DNA of 38,749 nucleotides from an uncultured Oscillospiraceae bacterium. GTDB taxonomy: Bacteria; Bacillota; Clostridia; Oscillospirales; Oscillospiraceae. The DNA is taken from positions 1-38,749 of the forward strand of contig CANRMY010000021.1 of assembly GCA_947631845.1 (NCBI GenBank), written 5' to 3'. Made by a program: the position numbers and the translations under genes. Below, piece after piece: positions 24,700-32,159 of this stretch. Each line of letters begins with the position of its first letter. The first letter of the stretch is position 1. The notes under the pieces are model-generated. The model saw nothing but the letters and a program-made list of their open reading frames with translations, had not been told where the DNA came from and made no database searches.

Positions 24700-25134
24700 T
24701 TGAAAAAATGCGTAACCTATCTTGTCCTGCTGCTCCTGGCCGCTTCCGTCCTCTGTACCCCTGTGTCGGCGGCGGAAAATTCAAACGCATACGTCAGGTC
24801 GGTTTGCGCCTACATCCACAGGTGGGGCCCCGGGGACATCTCCGTTGAATATTACGTCACCGGTACAGATATTATGGACACGATCGGGGCCCATAAAGTC
24901 ACCGTCTACAGATTGACCGGCGAAACCCAGGACGTCTCGAAGGACGAGCTAGTCGCGAACTACTGGCACGAATATACCCCGGGAATGATGACCACCGGCA
25001 GCGTCGCTTACAGCCATTCGATACGGCTTCAGGTGGAGCCCGGCGAGAAGTATTACGCCGTGGTTATCTTTTACGCCACCCTTGACGGCGGTGGAGATGA
25101 TATGGCATTCAGCACAAAGCCCGTCATGGCTTAG
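24700..25134 (+). CDS. Small secreted protein of the sigma operon
   Basis: The 144-residue protein uses a TTG start at 24700 with GGAGG at 24686-24690, 5 bp after the previous stop. Residues 1-25 are a signal peptide ('CVTYLVLLLLAASVLCTPVS'), cleaved near AxA ('VSAAE'). The mature part is a compact beta-rich domain ('YIHRWGPGDISVEYYVTGT', 'EPGEKYYAVVIFYATLDGGG') of about 118 residues that I do not recognise with certainty. It is the last gene before a strong terminator. It may be an extracellular effector or signal-sensing partner of the sigma/anti-sigma pair; that role is inferred. Confidence 0.75.
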   Translation: MKKCVTYLVLLLLAASVLCTPVSAAENSNAYVRSVCAYIHRWGPGDISVEYYVTGTDIMDTIGAHKVTVYRLTGETQDVSKDELVANYWHEYTPGMMTTGSVAYSHSIRLQVEPGEKYYAVVIFYATLDGGGDDMAFSTKPVMA

Positions 25135-25157
25135 ATCCGCCTCCCCGCATAAATATA

Positions 25158-25193
25158 CGAGGCCGGGAGGCTGCCGCCTCCCGGCCTCGTTTT
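25158..25193 (+). terminator. Intrinsic terminator after the sigma operon
   Basis: A 13-bp perfect stem CGAGGCCGGGAGG / CCTCCCGGCCTCG with a CTGCCG loop is followed by TTTT. Confidence 0.92.
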
Positions 25194-25230
25194 AAACGCG
25201 GATCGACTGCAAAAACAGCGTGCGGGAATT

Positions 25231-25250
25231 GCCCCTTGAGGGGCTTTTTT
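25231..25250 (+). terminator. Second short terminator before the XRE gene
   Basis: GCCCC-TTGA-GGGGC is followed by TTTTTT. It lies 46 bp before the regulator gene and could back up the previous terminator or act as an attenuator in the regulator's leader. Confidence 0.7.
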
Positions 25251-25295
25251 ACAGGCATTTTACTTTAACCATTTAACGTAAGGAGTGCATATATT

Positions 25296-25859
25296 ATGAA
25301 AATTCAGGAAAATATCTCTGTCATCATGAACAAAAAACTCGGTGAGTACCGGAAGCAGGCGGATTTTATGCGGGATCTGGGCGTGGGACGTACGACTTTT
25401 CGCTCCTGCCTGGCAGGAAAAGGAAACCCCAGCGCGGACACCATCGAGCTACTGGCCAAGGGGATGAATATCTCCCCCGCCCAGCTGGTGGCCGGAGGGG
25501 CCGCTCCGTCCGACAGCGCCTTTGACATTATAAGCGGCATGGTGGATACCCTTCACCCGACGCTTCAGGCGGAAGCAGTGAACCATCTGGAGGCCCTGCG
25601 CCAGCTGTTCCAGCTTTCGGAGGAGCTTAACGCGAAGGGGGCTCGCTGGAAGTATGTTGTCGCCGAGCCGCGCCCGTCCTGCTATACGCTCAGAGCCATG
25701 GAGCGGGCAGGCGGCGGCTGGATGCCAACCTCCGCGGAGTCTGCGGTCTTCACCGGTGACCGCGGTGTCGCCGAGGCCGCCGCGGAGCTCTTTACCCGCA
25801 ACGCCCTTTCACCGATCCACCTTGAGGAGGCCATTGAGGATTACGTAAGTATCCTTTGA
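25296..25859 (+). CDS. XRE-family HTH transcriptional regulator
   Basis: The 187-residue protein starts at ATG 25296 with AAGGAG upstream. The N-terminal HTH spans about residues 14-65: 'KQADFMRDLGVGRTTFRSCL' then 'NPSADTIELLAKGMNISPAQ', the Cro/C1 fold. The C-terminal 110 residues, helical at first ('HPTLQAEAVNHLEALRQLF') then mixed, are not a domain I recognise. Regulators of this size often bind as dimers and respond to a small ligand or partner. The gene stands alone between two terminators, and its target is unknown. Confidence 0.8.
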   Translation: MKIQENISVIMNKKLGEYRKQADFMRDLGVGRTTFRSCLAGKGNPSADTIELLAKGMNISPAQLVAGGAAPSDSAFDIISGMVDTLHPTLQAEAVNHLEALRQLFQLSEELNAKGARWKYVVAEPRPSCYTLRAMERAGGGWMPTSAESAVFTGDRGVAEAAAELFTRNALSPIHLEEAIEDYVSIL

Positions 25860-25872
25860 ACAAGCCAAAATG

Positions 25873-25902
25873 CCCCCAGCGGGCCGGTGGGCCCGCTGGG
25901 GG
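25873..25902 (+). terminator. GC-rich hairpin after the XRE gene
   Basis: A 13-bp perfect stem, CCCCCAGCGGGCC / GGCCCGCTGGGGG, has a GGTG loop. It has no T-run, so it is either a weak terminator or an mRNA 3'-end stabiliser. Confidence 0.6.
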
Positions 25903-25999
25903 TCAAGGAGTTCTCCCGGTCTGTTGCGGTCACTCTCTCCGCATGATAGCGGTGATTGCCTGTGTCGTTAAATTGCGCCTTTTGGCAAGAAAAATCAAT

Positions 26000-26067
26000 C
26001 TTTGTCAGCAAATATTATAAGTATACTTTAAATGTTTGTTGACAAAGATGAAAGTTTGGGCTATAAT
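26000..26067 (+). promoter_or_regulatory. Consensus sigma-A promoter with operator-like dyad
   Basis: TTGACA (26039-26044), a 17-bp spacer and TATAAT (26062-26067) form a perfect consensus promoter. The -35 box is inside the right arm of a 13-bp inverted repeat (CTTTGTCAGCAAA at 26000-26012 and TTTGTTGACAAAG at 26035-26047; one mismatch), arms separated by 22 bp. A repressor bound there would block the polymerase. It drives the ATPase gene at 26089. Confidence 0.88.
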
Positions 26068-26088
26068 AACTGCAAAGGAGTGATTCTG

Positions 26089-27537
26089 ATGGCTATTATC
26101 AATAAAGAGGGCATCCTCAAGGTGCTGATGTCTTTCAATCCATGGTGGAGGACGGGGACGATCAATCCGAAGCTCTCAAAGACATACAAAAGATTTGCGT
26201 TTTATGAGGCGATGAAGCTGCTCACGCGGCAGGATATTCGCCGGATCGTTGTCTTGACCGGAACGCGCCGGGTGGGAAAGACTACGATCCAATATCAAAT
26301 GATTGAAGAGCTGCTCAAGAGGGGCGTTCCTCCGCAGAAAATCGTTTTTATATCCATGGACCACCCCATGCTGAAGCTCAGCGGATTTAATGATATTTTG
26401 GAGTGTTACCACGAGAATATTTACCCTGAACAGGATGTCTATTATTTTTTTGACGAGGTGCAATACGCTCAGGATTGGGACAAATGGCTCAAAACGATTT
26501 ATGATATGCAACCGGATACTAAGGTCGTCGCGACGGGCTCGGCAAGTCCCGCGCTGATAAAGGGCAATCAGGAAAGCGGCGCCGGACGTTGGTCGACGAT
26601 TCAGGTCCCCACAATGTCCTTTTATGAGTACTGCGAGCTCCTTGACGTTGACAGGCCCATACTTCCAAAGGAGCTGAAAATAACCCCACTTCTCTACAAG
26701 ACCCAGCAGGAGCGCACGAACATCATGCTCCAGCTGTCCAAGGTGCAAAATCATTTCAATCGCTATTTGCAGGTAGGCGGCTTCCCGGAGCTCGCGTTAG
26801 CTGACAACGACGTGATGGCACAGCAGATCATGCGGGAGGACGTGGTGGATAAGGTGCTGAAAAGGGACCTTCCGTCCCTCTATAACATCAGGAACGCCAC
26901 GGAATTGGAGCGAATCTTTTTATATCTCTGCAATGTCTCGTCCGAGGTCGTTTCCGTTGACGCCATAGCGAGAGAGCTGAGCGGAGTATCCAGGCCGACC
27001 GTAGAAAACTATATCCAATATTTAGAGAGTGCGAATCTGATATACCAAAGTTGGCCGGTCAACATGGCGGGGAAAAAGGTCCTGAAAGCAAGTCCCAAAA
27101 TCTATATTGCGGACGCCGCTATAAGAAACGCCGTTTTGATGGATGATTCACTGCTGACTGACCCCGTTGAGATGGGAAAGATCGTAGAAACCGCCATATA
27201 TAAGCACGTAGCGGCATTTTACTATCAGCAGGCGACCGCCGTGGGATATTATCGCGGCGGCAGGAATGGAAAAGAAGTCGATATAGTCGTAGAGTACACG
27301 AACGCAAAGAATATCCTGATAGAGGTCAAGTATCGTGAAAACGCACCGATTGCCGATGACGACACCATCTCGGAGCTGTGCGGCGATGCGGCGGCGTCCA
27401 TCGTCGTGACAAAAAACGCAAACGACTTCGGCGTCCACAATACGAAAACAGGGAAGGACCTGATCCGCATCCCCGCCTTCGCTTTCCTGTATCTCTTAGG
27501 CCACGCTGAAAAAAACGGGTATCGGGGGATGGAGTAA
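26089..27537 (+). CDS. AAA+ ATPase with DUF4143 domain
   Basis: The 482-residue protein starts at ATG 26089 with AAAGGAG at 26074-26080; an in-frame ATG at 26032 overlaps the promoter and is rejected. The N-terminal ATPase has Walker A 'LTGTRRVGKTT' (58-65) and Walker B 'VYYFFDEVQYAQDW' (Asp122, Glu123). A winged-helix segment is in 'VDAIARELSGVSRPTVENYI'. The C-terminal DUF4143 part contains 'GRNGKEVDIVVEYTN' and 'ILIEVKYRENA', a PD-(D/E)xK nuclease-like arrangement of D and ExK residues. Such proteins are common and scattered in gut bacteria and archaea; the role is unknown, with nucleic-acid processing or defence suggested. It is a single-gene unit. Confidence 0.88.
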   Translation: MAIINKEGILKVLMSFNPWWRTGTINPKLSKTYKRFAFYEAMKLLTRQDIRRIVVLTGTRRVGKTTIQYQMIEELLKRGVPPQKIVFISMDHPMLKLSGFNDILECYHENIYPEQDVYYFFDEVQYAQDWDKWLKTIYDMQPDTKVVATGSASPALIKGNQESGAGRWSTIQVPTMSFYEYCELLDVDRPILPKELKITPLLYKTQQERTNIMLQLSKVQNHFNRYLQVGGFPELALADNDVMAQQIMREDVVDKVLKRDLPSLYNIRNATELERIFLYLCNVSSEVVSVDAIARELSGVSRPTVENYIQYLESANLIYQSWPVNMAGKKVLKASPKIYIADAAIRNAVLMDDSLLTDPVEMGKIVETAIYKHVAAFYYQQATAVGYYRGGRNGKEVDIVVEYTNAKNILIEVKYRENAPIADDDTISELCGDAAASIVVTKNANDFGVHNTKTGKDLIRIPAFAFLYLLGHAEKNGYRGME

Positions 27538-27578
27538 CTATTATTTTGTTTAAATTCGATTGAAATTAAAATGCGAGG

Positions 27579-27603
27579 CGCGGAAGTTGTCACTACTTCC
27601 GCG
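27579..27603. terminator. Hairpin between convergent genes
   Basis: CGCGGAAGT / ACTTCCGCG stem with a 7-nt loop sits between the DUF4143 gene and the minus-strand hydrolase gene. On the minus strand it is followed by an AT-rich run (GCATTTTAATTTCAA), so it may serve both genes. Confidence 0.6.
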
Positions 27604-27629
27604 TCCTGACTTATTGATTCCTCCCGCTG

Positions 27630-28484
27630 TTACCCTCTCTGCTCCGCCCTATACCGCTCACATGCCAATTTAAACCGCCGGATAAACCGCTCCGCCGCCA
27701 GCTTCGCGTCCTCCGTTTCCGGGCGCATCATGTCATAGGCGTGGTAGAAGCCCGGATACACATCTACCTCCGCCGGGACGCCGGCGGCCCTGAGATGCTC
27801 TACGTACGCAATCGTCTCATCCCGGAAGGGTTCAATATCCCCCACGAAGGTATAGCACGGCGGCAGGCCGCTGTGATCCTCCCTCCTCGACGGAGAGGCG
27901 TAAGCCGGAACCGCAGTCTTGTTCTTCAGGCCGCGCAGATACAGCCTCCAGGCCAGATGGTTCCTCCGGGTATTCCATATCTTTTCGTGATTATCTCTGG
28001 AGGACTCGGTGTCATAACAATCGAGCATGGGGTAGAGCGGCATCTGGAACGCTATATTCACCGTACGGTGATCCTTGGCATACATACACAGCGCCGCCGC
28101 AAGACCGCCGCCCGCGCTTTCCCCGCCAACCATGATCTGATCCGTTCTGATGCCAAGCTCCTCCGCGTGATCCCTCATGTAGAGCAGCGCCTCGTGACAT
28201 TCAAGCAGCGCGGCCGGATACGGCCTTCTCAGCGAAAGCGTATAGGCCGGGGAGACCACCACCGCGCCTCCGGAAGTCACAAGATCGACAGCGCGGGACA
28301 TATACGCCATCTCCGGCATCCCCGTAACATAGCCTCCGCCATGGATCCACAGCACGCCGGGCCTCTTTCCGTCCGGCTTCTCTGGCTTCACAATGAGCAG
28401 CTTGAGCTTTTTCCGGTCTGCCGGGATCTTGATATACTCCGCCCTCACATTATCAGGCTTTCTAAATGAAATCACGTTTGTCAC
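27630..28484 (-). CDS. Alpha/beta hydrolase, HSL/carboxylesterase family
   Basis: The 284-residue protein is given a GTG start at 28484; an AGGA lies about 10 nt upstream and no ATG fits better. The oxyanion motif 'VLWIHGGGYVTG' (His48-Gly-Gly-Gly), the nucleophile elbow 'GGESAGGG' with Ser123, Asp222 ('IEPFRDE') and His248 ('YPGFYHAYD') form the full catalytic set of the hormone-sensitive-lipase family. These enzymes cut short-chain or acetyl esters, here probably of a small molecule or sugar in the cytoplasm; there is no signal peptide. No pathway genes are adjacent, so the substrate cannot be named. Confidence 0.92.
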   Translation of the reverse strand: MTNVISFRKPDNVRAEYIKIPADRKKLKLLIVKPEKPDGKRPGVLWIHGGGYVTGMPEMAYMSRAVDLVTSGGAVVVSPAYTLSLRRPYPAALLECHEALLYMRDHAEELGIRTDQIMVGGESAGGGLAAALCMYAKDHRTVNIAFQMPLYPMLDCYDTESSRDNHEKIWNTRRNHLAWRLYLRGLKNKTAVPAYASPSRREDHSGLPPCYTFVGDIEPFRDETIAYVEHLRAAGVPAEVDVYPGFYHAYDMMRPETEDAKLAAERFIRRFKLACERYRAEQRG

Positions 28485-28654
28485 CGGCTCATCCTGTTTT
28501 CGATATTGCTCACAGAGACGCTTTTTCTTCCAAAAAACACCGCCGCAAGCATGAATATCACATCAGTCTGATTATATCCTCAAAAAATGTTCTTTGCAAC
28601 ACGTCATATTCCCTGTTGGTCGGATTTCACCCGCCCGTTCTGTACAAATATGTA

Positions 28655-28831
28655 CTATTCCGCTTCGATTCTCTCCTTCAGCGCCATCATGGCAAGGCAA
28701 AACCGCTCCCACCGTGTCAATGCTGTCAGCGACGGGTCGCCGTCGCGGATGCGCAGGGTGCGGCGGATCTCCTTGGGGATGACCACGCGGCCCAGGTCGT
28801 CAATACGTCTGACTATTCCGGTTGCCTTCAT
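28655..28831 (-). CDS. Short AbrB/SpoVT-type regulator
   Basis: This 58-codon gene starts at ATG 28831 with a perfect AGGAGG 7-8 nt upstream. It reads 'MKATGIVRRIDDLGRVVIPK' then 'EIRRTLRIRDGDP', the swapped-hairpin AbrB DNA-binding domain, matching the SpoVT/AbrB N-terminus. Where normal members continue with 'LEIFTD...VILKKYSP', this one turns into 'SLTALTRWERFCLAMMALKE' and ends. That tail is helical and not an AbrB tail, so the protein is either a short variant with a new dimerisation helix or a fusion after a deletion. AbrB proteins regulate the transition to stationary phase and sporulation. Start and ribosome site look functional. Confidence 0.82.
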   Translation of the reverse strand: MKATGIVRRIDDLGRVVIPKEIRRTLRIRDGDPSLTALTRWERFCLAMMALKERIEAE

Positions 28832-28890
28832 TTTGAAGTCCTCCTGTCTCTATTTGTTTCGACAGGAATTAGTATCCGCCGTTCTTCCGC

Positions 28891-28920
28891 CAATATTCAG
28901 TTGGCCGGATTTGGAAAATC
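28891..28920 (+). repeat. 30-bp direct repeat, right copy
   Basis: It begins CAATATTCAGTTGGCCGGAT and differs from 1811-1840 by one base in 30. The pair lies 27 kb apart in the same orientation and at the outer limits of the chromosomal gene block. Confidence 0.7.
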
Positions 28921-29007
28921 CACGGCAGGGAGCGAACGCGGCGTTTCCAGGTGAAAAACTATTTTTTGATTTAGCATTGCCCGTCGGCGGGATTTTCGTT
29001 TTGTCCC

Positions 29008-29036
29008 TTGACAAGCGCGGGAAATCCGGGTAAAAT
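29008..29036 (+). promoter_or_regulatory. tRNA promoter
   Basis: TTGACA (29008-29013), a 17-bp spacer and TAAAAT (29031-29036) lie 12 bp before the first tRNA 5' sequence. It is the native promoter of the tRNA-Arg locus and must read through both truncated units to reach the intact tRNA. Confidence 0.85.
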
Positions 29037-29047
29037 ACATCATACAC

Positions 29048-29153
29048 GCCCTTGTAGCTCAGCAGGATAGAGCGTTCGCCTCCTAAGCACACGAACCATC
29101 AATCGCCTTTTCCTTCAAAAGCGGACAATCCGCTGTTCAACTTAAGTCAATAT
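29048..29153 (+). pseudogene. Truncated tRNA-Arg unit 1 (5' half plus 65-bp spacer)
   Basis: Positions 29048-29088 equal the first 41 nt of the intact tRNA, through the anticodon and its 3' flank. The sequence then switches to an unrelated spacer starting ACACGAACCATC, which includes the small hairpin AGCGGACAATCCGCT. No 3' half, T-arm or CCA exists, so no functional tRNA can form. Confidence 0.92.
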
Positions 29154-29259
29154 GCCCTTGTAGCTCAGCAGGATAGAGCGTTCGCCTCCTAAGCACACGA
29201 ACCATCAATCGCCTTTTTCCTTTAAAGCGGACAATCCGCTGTTCAACTTAAGTCAATAT
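29154..29259 (+). pseudogene. Truncated tRNA-Arg unit 2
   Basis: It repeats unit 1 with exactly 106-bp period and only a few changes in the T-rich part of the spacer. Its spacer runs straight into the intact tRNA, so the tRNA's upstream flank is spacer sequence and not the native promoter. Confidence 0.92.
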
Positions 29260-29336
29260 GCCCTTGTAGCTCAGCAGGATAGAGCGTTCGCCTCCTAAGC
29301 GAAAGGCCACGCGTTCGAATCGCGTCAAGGGTGCCA
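29260..29336 (+). tRNA. trnR: tRNA-Arg (anticodon CCT)
   Basis: The 77-nt cloverleaf has acceptor GCCCTTG / CAAGGGT, D-arm GCTC...GAGC, anticodon arm TTCGC-CTCCTAA-GCGAA, T-arm GCGTTCGAATCGC and an encoded CCA. The anticodon CCT reads AGG arginine codons. The discriminator is G. The first acceptor pair is a G-T wobble. Confidence 0.95.
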
Positions 29337-29340
29337 CCGA

Positions 29341-29400
29341 AAAACACCGATTTTTGCCCCTGTTTTCGTCAGAAAGCACACAAAAACCGGTGTTTTTTTG
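29341..29400 (+). terminator. Terminator of the tRNA transcript
   Basis: AAAAACACCG pairs with CGGTGTTTTT, with an inner TTTTTG / CAAAAA extension, followed by a run of T. It lies 4 bp after the tRNA. A second inverted pair, TTTTCGTCAG / CTGACGAAAA, overlaps it. Confidence 0.85.
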
Positions 29401-29759
29401 TTTGCCCTGACGAAAATCGTCCTTTGTGCAAACACGGCAAACTTCGTACACTGAACCATATGTCGATTGGCACTTCAATTAGCAAAAGTGGTCCGCCTCA
29501 GATGAGGATTGCGTAAGTTCAAGGTATGTCACCCGTGCCAAGAGAAACCAATATTTTACTTTCTGCTAATCAAATTAGCAGGAATGGAAGATTTTTTGGC
29601 CCGAAAAGGGGCCTCCAGCTAATTTGAGGTTTAGAACCCTCAAAAAACTGCTAATTCCCAAGGCGGATGATGCCAGTACAAACAATTTCAACAGTGCATA
29701 TGACATATCCAGCCGGTCCCAACAGGGCCGGCTTTTTGTATTTCAAGGAGGTTTTTAAA
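29401..29759. other. Gene-free region after the tRNA with inverted repeats
   Basis: No gene is supported. CTGCTAAT-CAA-ATTAGCAG (29563-29581) is a perfect hairpin, and further CTGCTAATT/ATTAGCA half sites lie at about 29477 and 29647, so this could be a binding region for an integrase, excisionase or partition protein at the element's end. At 29711-29737 a stem (GCCGGTCCC / GGGCCGGC) with TTTTT lies just before the next gene and looks like a terminator or attenuator. Confidence 0.5.
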
Positions 29760-30146
29760 ATGGTAAAAATCAAAGTCAGATTCCCTGAATCCAAGAAGAA
29801 GCAACGCAAGATCGCGGACGAGGTGCGGCACACGGCCTACGAGTGCGCGGAGGAGCTTTGGGAGGCCGTGCTGGACGTGATGGATGTCCGCACCGCCCGG
29901 TGCTTCGAGAGCGCGCTGCTGCGGCTCCTTGACCGTGGCGACTGCGACGACGTGGACGACGCCGTTGGTATGATTCGGGGCCTCTACGCCCTCTGCGACA
30001 TGGCTGTTCCCGGCAAAGTCGAGGAATACAAGGCCCGCCCCGCGCTTCTCAGGATGTTCGTGGACGAGTTTATGACCGAGACGAACGAGTACCTCTATGA
30101 CCGTGGCGCGTCCGAACTGTATTTTGAGATCGACGATCAGAGCTGA
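29760..30146 (+). CDS. Small hypothetical protein upstream of parA
   Basis: The 128-residue product starts at ATG 29760 with AAGGAGG at about 29745-29751; upstream in-frame sequence covers a hairpin and is rejected. It is helical and charged ('KKKQRKIADEVRHTAYECAE', 'RALLRMFVDEFMTE'-like segments), acidic at the C-terminus ('ELYFEIDDQS'), and lacks a signal or membrane helix. I do not recognise the family. It precedes parA by 74 bp in the same orientation and may be the first gene of the element's maintenance operon. Confidence 0.7.
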   Translation: MVKIKVRFPESKKKQRKIADEVRHTAYECAEELWEAVLDVMDVRTARCFESALLRLLDRGDCDDVDDAVGMIRGLYALCDMAVPGKVEEYKARPALLRMFVDEFMTETNEYLYDRGASELYFEIDDQS

Positions 30147-30220
30147 CCCGTGGGCCGGCGGCCCACATACATATTCGCCTCGCCGTAAGGCGGTATTTTA
30201 TGAGGAAGGAGGAAAAAATC

Positions 30221-31051
30221 ATGGACAACAAGTGTAAAGTCATTGCCGTCACCAACCAAAAGGGCGGCGTTGGCAAGACGACGACCACGCTCAATCTCGG
30301 TGTGGGCCTCGCACAGAAGGGATACAAGGTCCTCCTGGTGGACGCCGATCCCCAGGCCAGTCTCACGGTGAGCATGGGCATCAAACGTCCCGATGAGTTG
30401 GACACAACCCTCGCCGACGTGATGCAGACGATTGTGGACGTGGGAGATTTCAAGTCCTTGGACGTGGGGATCATCAAAAATCTTGAGGGCGTGGACCTGA
30501 TGCCAGCCAACATCGACCTTGCCGGCTTGGAGGTGCGGCTTATGACAGCCTTCTGCCGGGAGTACACCATGAAAAGCTGGCTGGGCGCGGTCAAGAGGAA
30601 GTACGAATATGATTACGTCCTCATTGACTGTATGCCGTCCCTCAATGTTCTCACCGTCAACGCCCTCGCCGCCGCCAACAGCGTCATTATCCCCTGTCAG
30701 GCAAGCTACCTCTCCACCAAGGGCCTGCAACAGCTTATGGGCTCCGTTGCCAAGGTGCGCCGGAACATAAACCCCGGCTTGAAAATCGACGGGATACTGC
30801 TGACGATGGTGGATAACAGAACAAACAACGCCAAGAGCATCATCTCGTCTCTGCGGGAGATCGGCGGCCTGCGGGTGCTGGACACGGAGATACCGTTCTC
30901 TGTCCGGGCGGCGGAGTGCAGTGTGGAGGGCAAGAGCATCTTTGCCCACGACGGCAAGGGCAAGGTTGCGGCGGCGTACACCGCGCTGGTGGAGGAGGTG
31001 ATGGAGCTTGAAAAAGAACGGGATAGACCTGGGACTGAGAGAGGCATTTGA
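30221..31051 (+). CDS. parA: ParA/Soj-type partition ATPase
   Basis: The 276-residue protein starts at ATG 30221 with GGAAGGAGG upstream; a longer frame from 30200 covers that site and is rejected. The deviant Walker A 'KGGVGKTTTT' with the signature lysine, 'VLLVDADPQAS' and 'DYVLIDCMPSLNVLTVNAL' are the ParA motifs. It binds DNA nonspecifically, hydrolyses ATP with ParB and moves the element at division. It lacks an N-terminal HTH, so it is the Soj-like type. parB overlaps its end by 44 bp. Confidence 0.95.
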   Translation: MDNKCKVIAVTNQKGGVGKTTTTLNLGVGLAQKGYKVLLVDADPQASLTVSMGIKRPDELDTTLADVMQTIVDVGDFKSLDVGIIKNLEGVDLMPANIDLAGLEVRLMTAFCREYTMKSWLGAVKRKYEYDYVLIDCMPSLNVLTVNALAAANSVIIPCQASYLSTKGLQQLMGSVAKVRRNINPGLKIDGILLTMVDNRTNNAKSIISSLREIGGLRVLDTEIPFSVRAAECSVEGKSIFAHDGKGKVAAAYTALVEEVMELEKERDRPGTERGI

Positions 31052-31958
31052 CGACCTGTTCTCCACTCAGGAGGACCGGGACAATGCAAAACGCACATTC
31101 CTCCGGGATATTCCCGTTGCGGAAATCTCGGACTTCCCCGACCACCCTTTCAAGGTGCGCATGGACGAGGACATGGAAAACCTCGTGGAGAGTGTCAAGG
31201 AGCGCGGTGTCCTCAGTCCCGTGCTTGTACGGCCTTTGGAGGACGGCTCCTATCAGATGGTGTCCGGCCACCGCAGAAAGCGGGCAAGTGAGCTGGCGGG
31301 GCTTGAGACTGTCCCGTGTATCGTGCGGGAGCTGACCGATGACGAGGCCACCATTCTCATGGTGGATTCCAACCTTCAAAGGGAGAGGGTACTGCCGTCA
31401 GAACGCGCCCACGCTTACAAGATGAAGCTGGAGGCCATGAAAAGGCAGGGGCAACGCACGGATTTAACTTCCGACCCAGTGGGTTGGAAGTCAGCCGGAG
31501 TTGAATCTGCTGAAATAGTTGGAAAAGGTTCGGGTGACAGCCAGACACAGGTACGCCGATATATCCGCCTCACCAACCTTATCCCGCCGCTCCTTGACCT
31601 TGTGGACGAGGGAAAAATCGCTTTCCGTCCCGCCGTGGAGCTTTCCTATCTCACGGAGAGCGAGCAGTCGTCTCTGGCGGAAAACATATCCTACGACGAG
31701 GCCACGCCTTCACTGGCACAGGCAATCAAAATGAAGGACTTCTCAAGGGAAGGCCGTCTCAACCCCGACGTTATACTGTCCATCATGTCGGAGGAAAAGC
31801 CCAACCAGCGGGAAAAGTACAGTTTTCAGGCGGACAGGCTGAGACAGTACATCCCCGTTGGCCTGACACCACAGCAGAGGGAGGATTATGTTGTGAAAGC
31901 ACTGGACTACTACAAGCGGGTCCGTGAACGTCAGCGTGCGCAGAACGAGGCGCGGTAG
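31008..31958 (+). CDS. parB: ParB-family partition protein
   Basis: The 316-residue protein begins at a TTG (31008) inside the end of parA, with GGAGGAGGTG 8-10 nt upstream. It has the ParB/Srx CTPase fold: 'LVESVKERGVLSPVLVRP', 'YQMVSGHRRKRASELAGLE' (arginine-rich box) and 'NLQRERVLPSERAHAYKMKL'. A central HTH ('GDSQTQVRRYIRLTNLIP') would read a parS site, which I could not locate. The C-terminal part is helical. A tract 'TSDPVGWKSAGVESAEIVGK' inside the HTH region is typical of plasmid/ICE ParB. The overlap with parA couples translation. Confidence 0.92.
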   Translation: MKKNGIDLGLREAFDDLFSTQEDRDNAKRTFLRDIPVAEISDFPDHPFKVRMDEDMENLVESVKERGVLSPVLVRPLEDGSYQMVSGHRRKRASELAGLETVPCIVRELTDDEATILMVDSNLQRERVLPSERAHAYKMKLEAMKRQGQRTDLTSDPVGWKSAGVESAEIVGKGSGDSQTQVRRYIRLTNLIPPLLDLVDEGKIAFRPAVELSYLTESEQSSLAENISYDEATPSLAQAIKMKDFSREGRLNPDVILSIMSEEKPNQREKYSFQADRLRQYIPVGLTPQQREDYVVKALDYYKRVRERQRAQNEAR

Positions 31959-32159
31959 CGACGCCTGGGGGAAAGTGGGCCTTTTGCCGACCGGCAGAAA
32001 AGGCGCTTGCCTCGCCCCTCTCTCACACTCTCCCCCCGTTACCGGCTGAAAGGGCAGGACAAACCAGCTGAAAAGAAAGACTTTTTCTCAGCGGGTAACA
32101 CTCCGGGAGGTGAACGGAATGAAGTAACCACGGAAAACCAAACAGGAGCGGAGTTTGAC

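Noticed and set aside
29048-29259. Two 106-bp repeats as extra functional tRNA genes
   Set aside because: Only the 5' 41 nt are present; the 3' half is replaced by spacer, so no cloverleaf can form.
29497-29546. Sequence resembling a tRNA 3' end (TTCAAGG...CCCGTGCCA)
   Set aside because: No T-stem pairing, acceptor partner or anticodon arm can be found, so it is not called as a tRNA or tRNA remnant.
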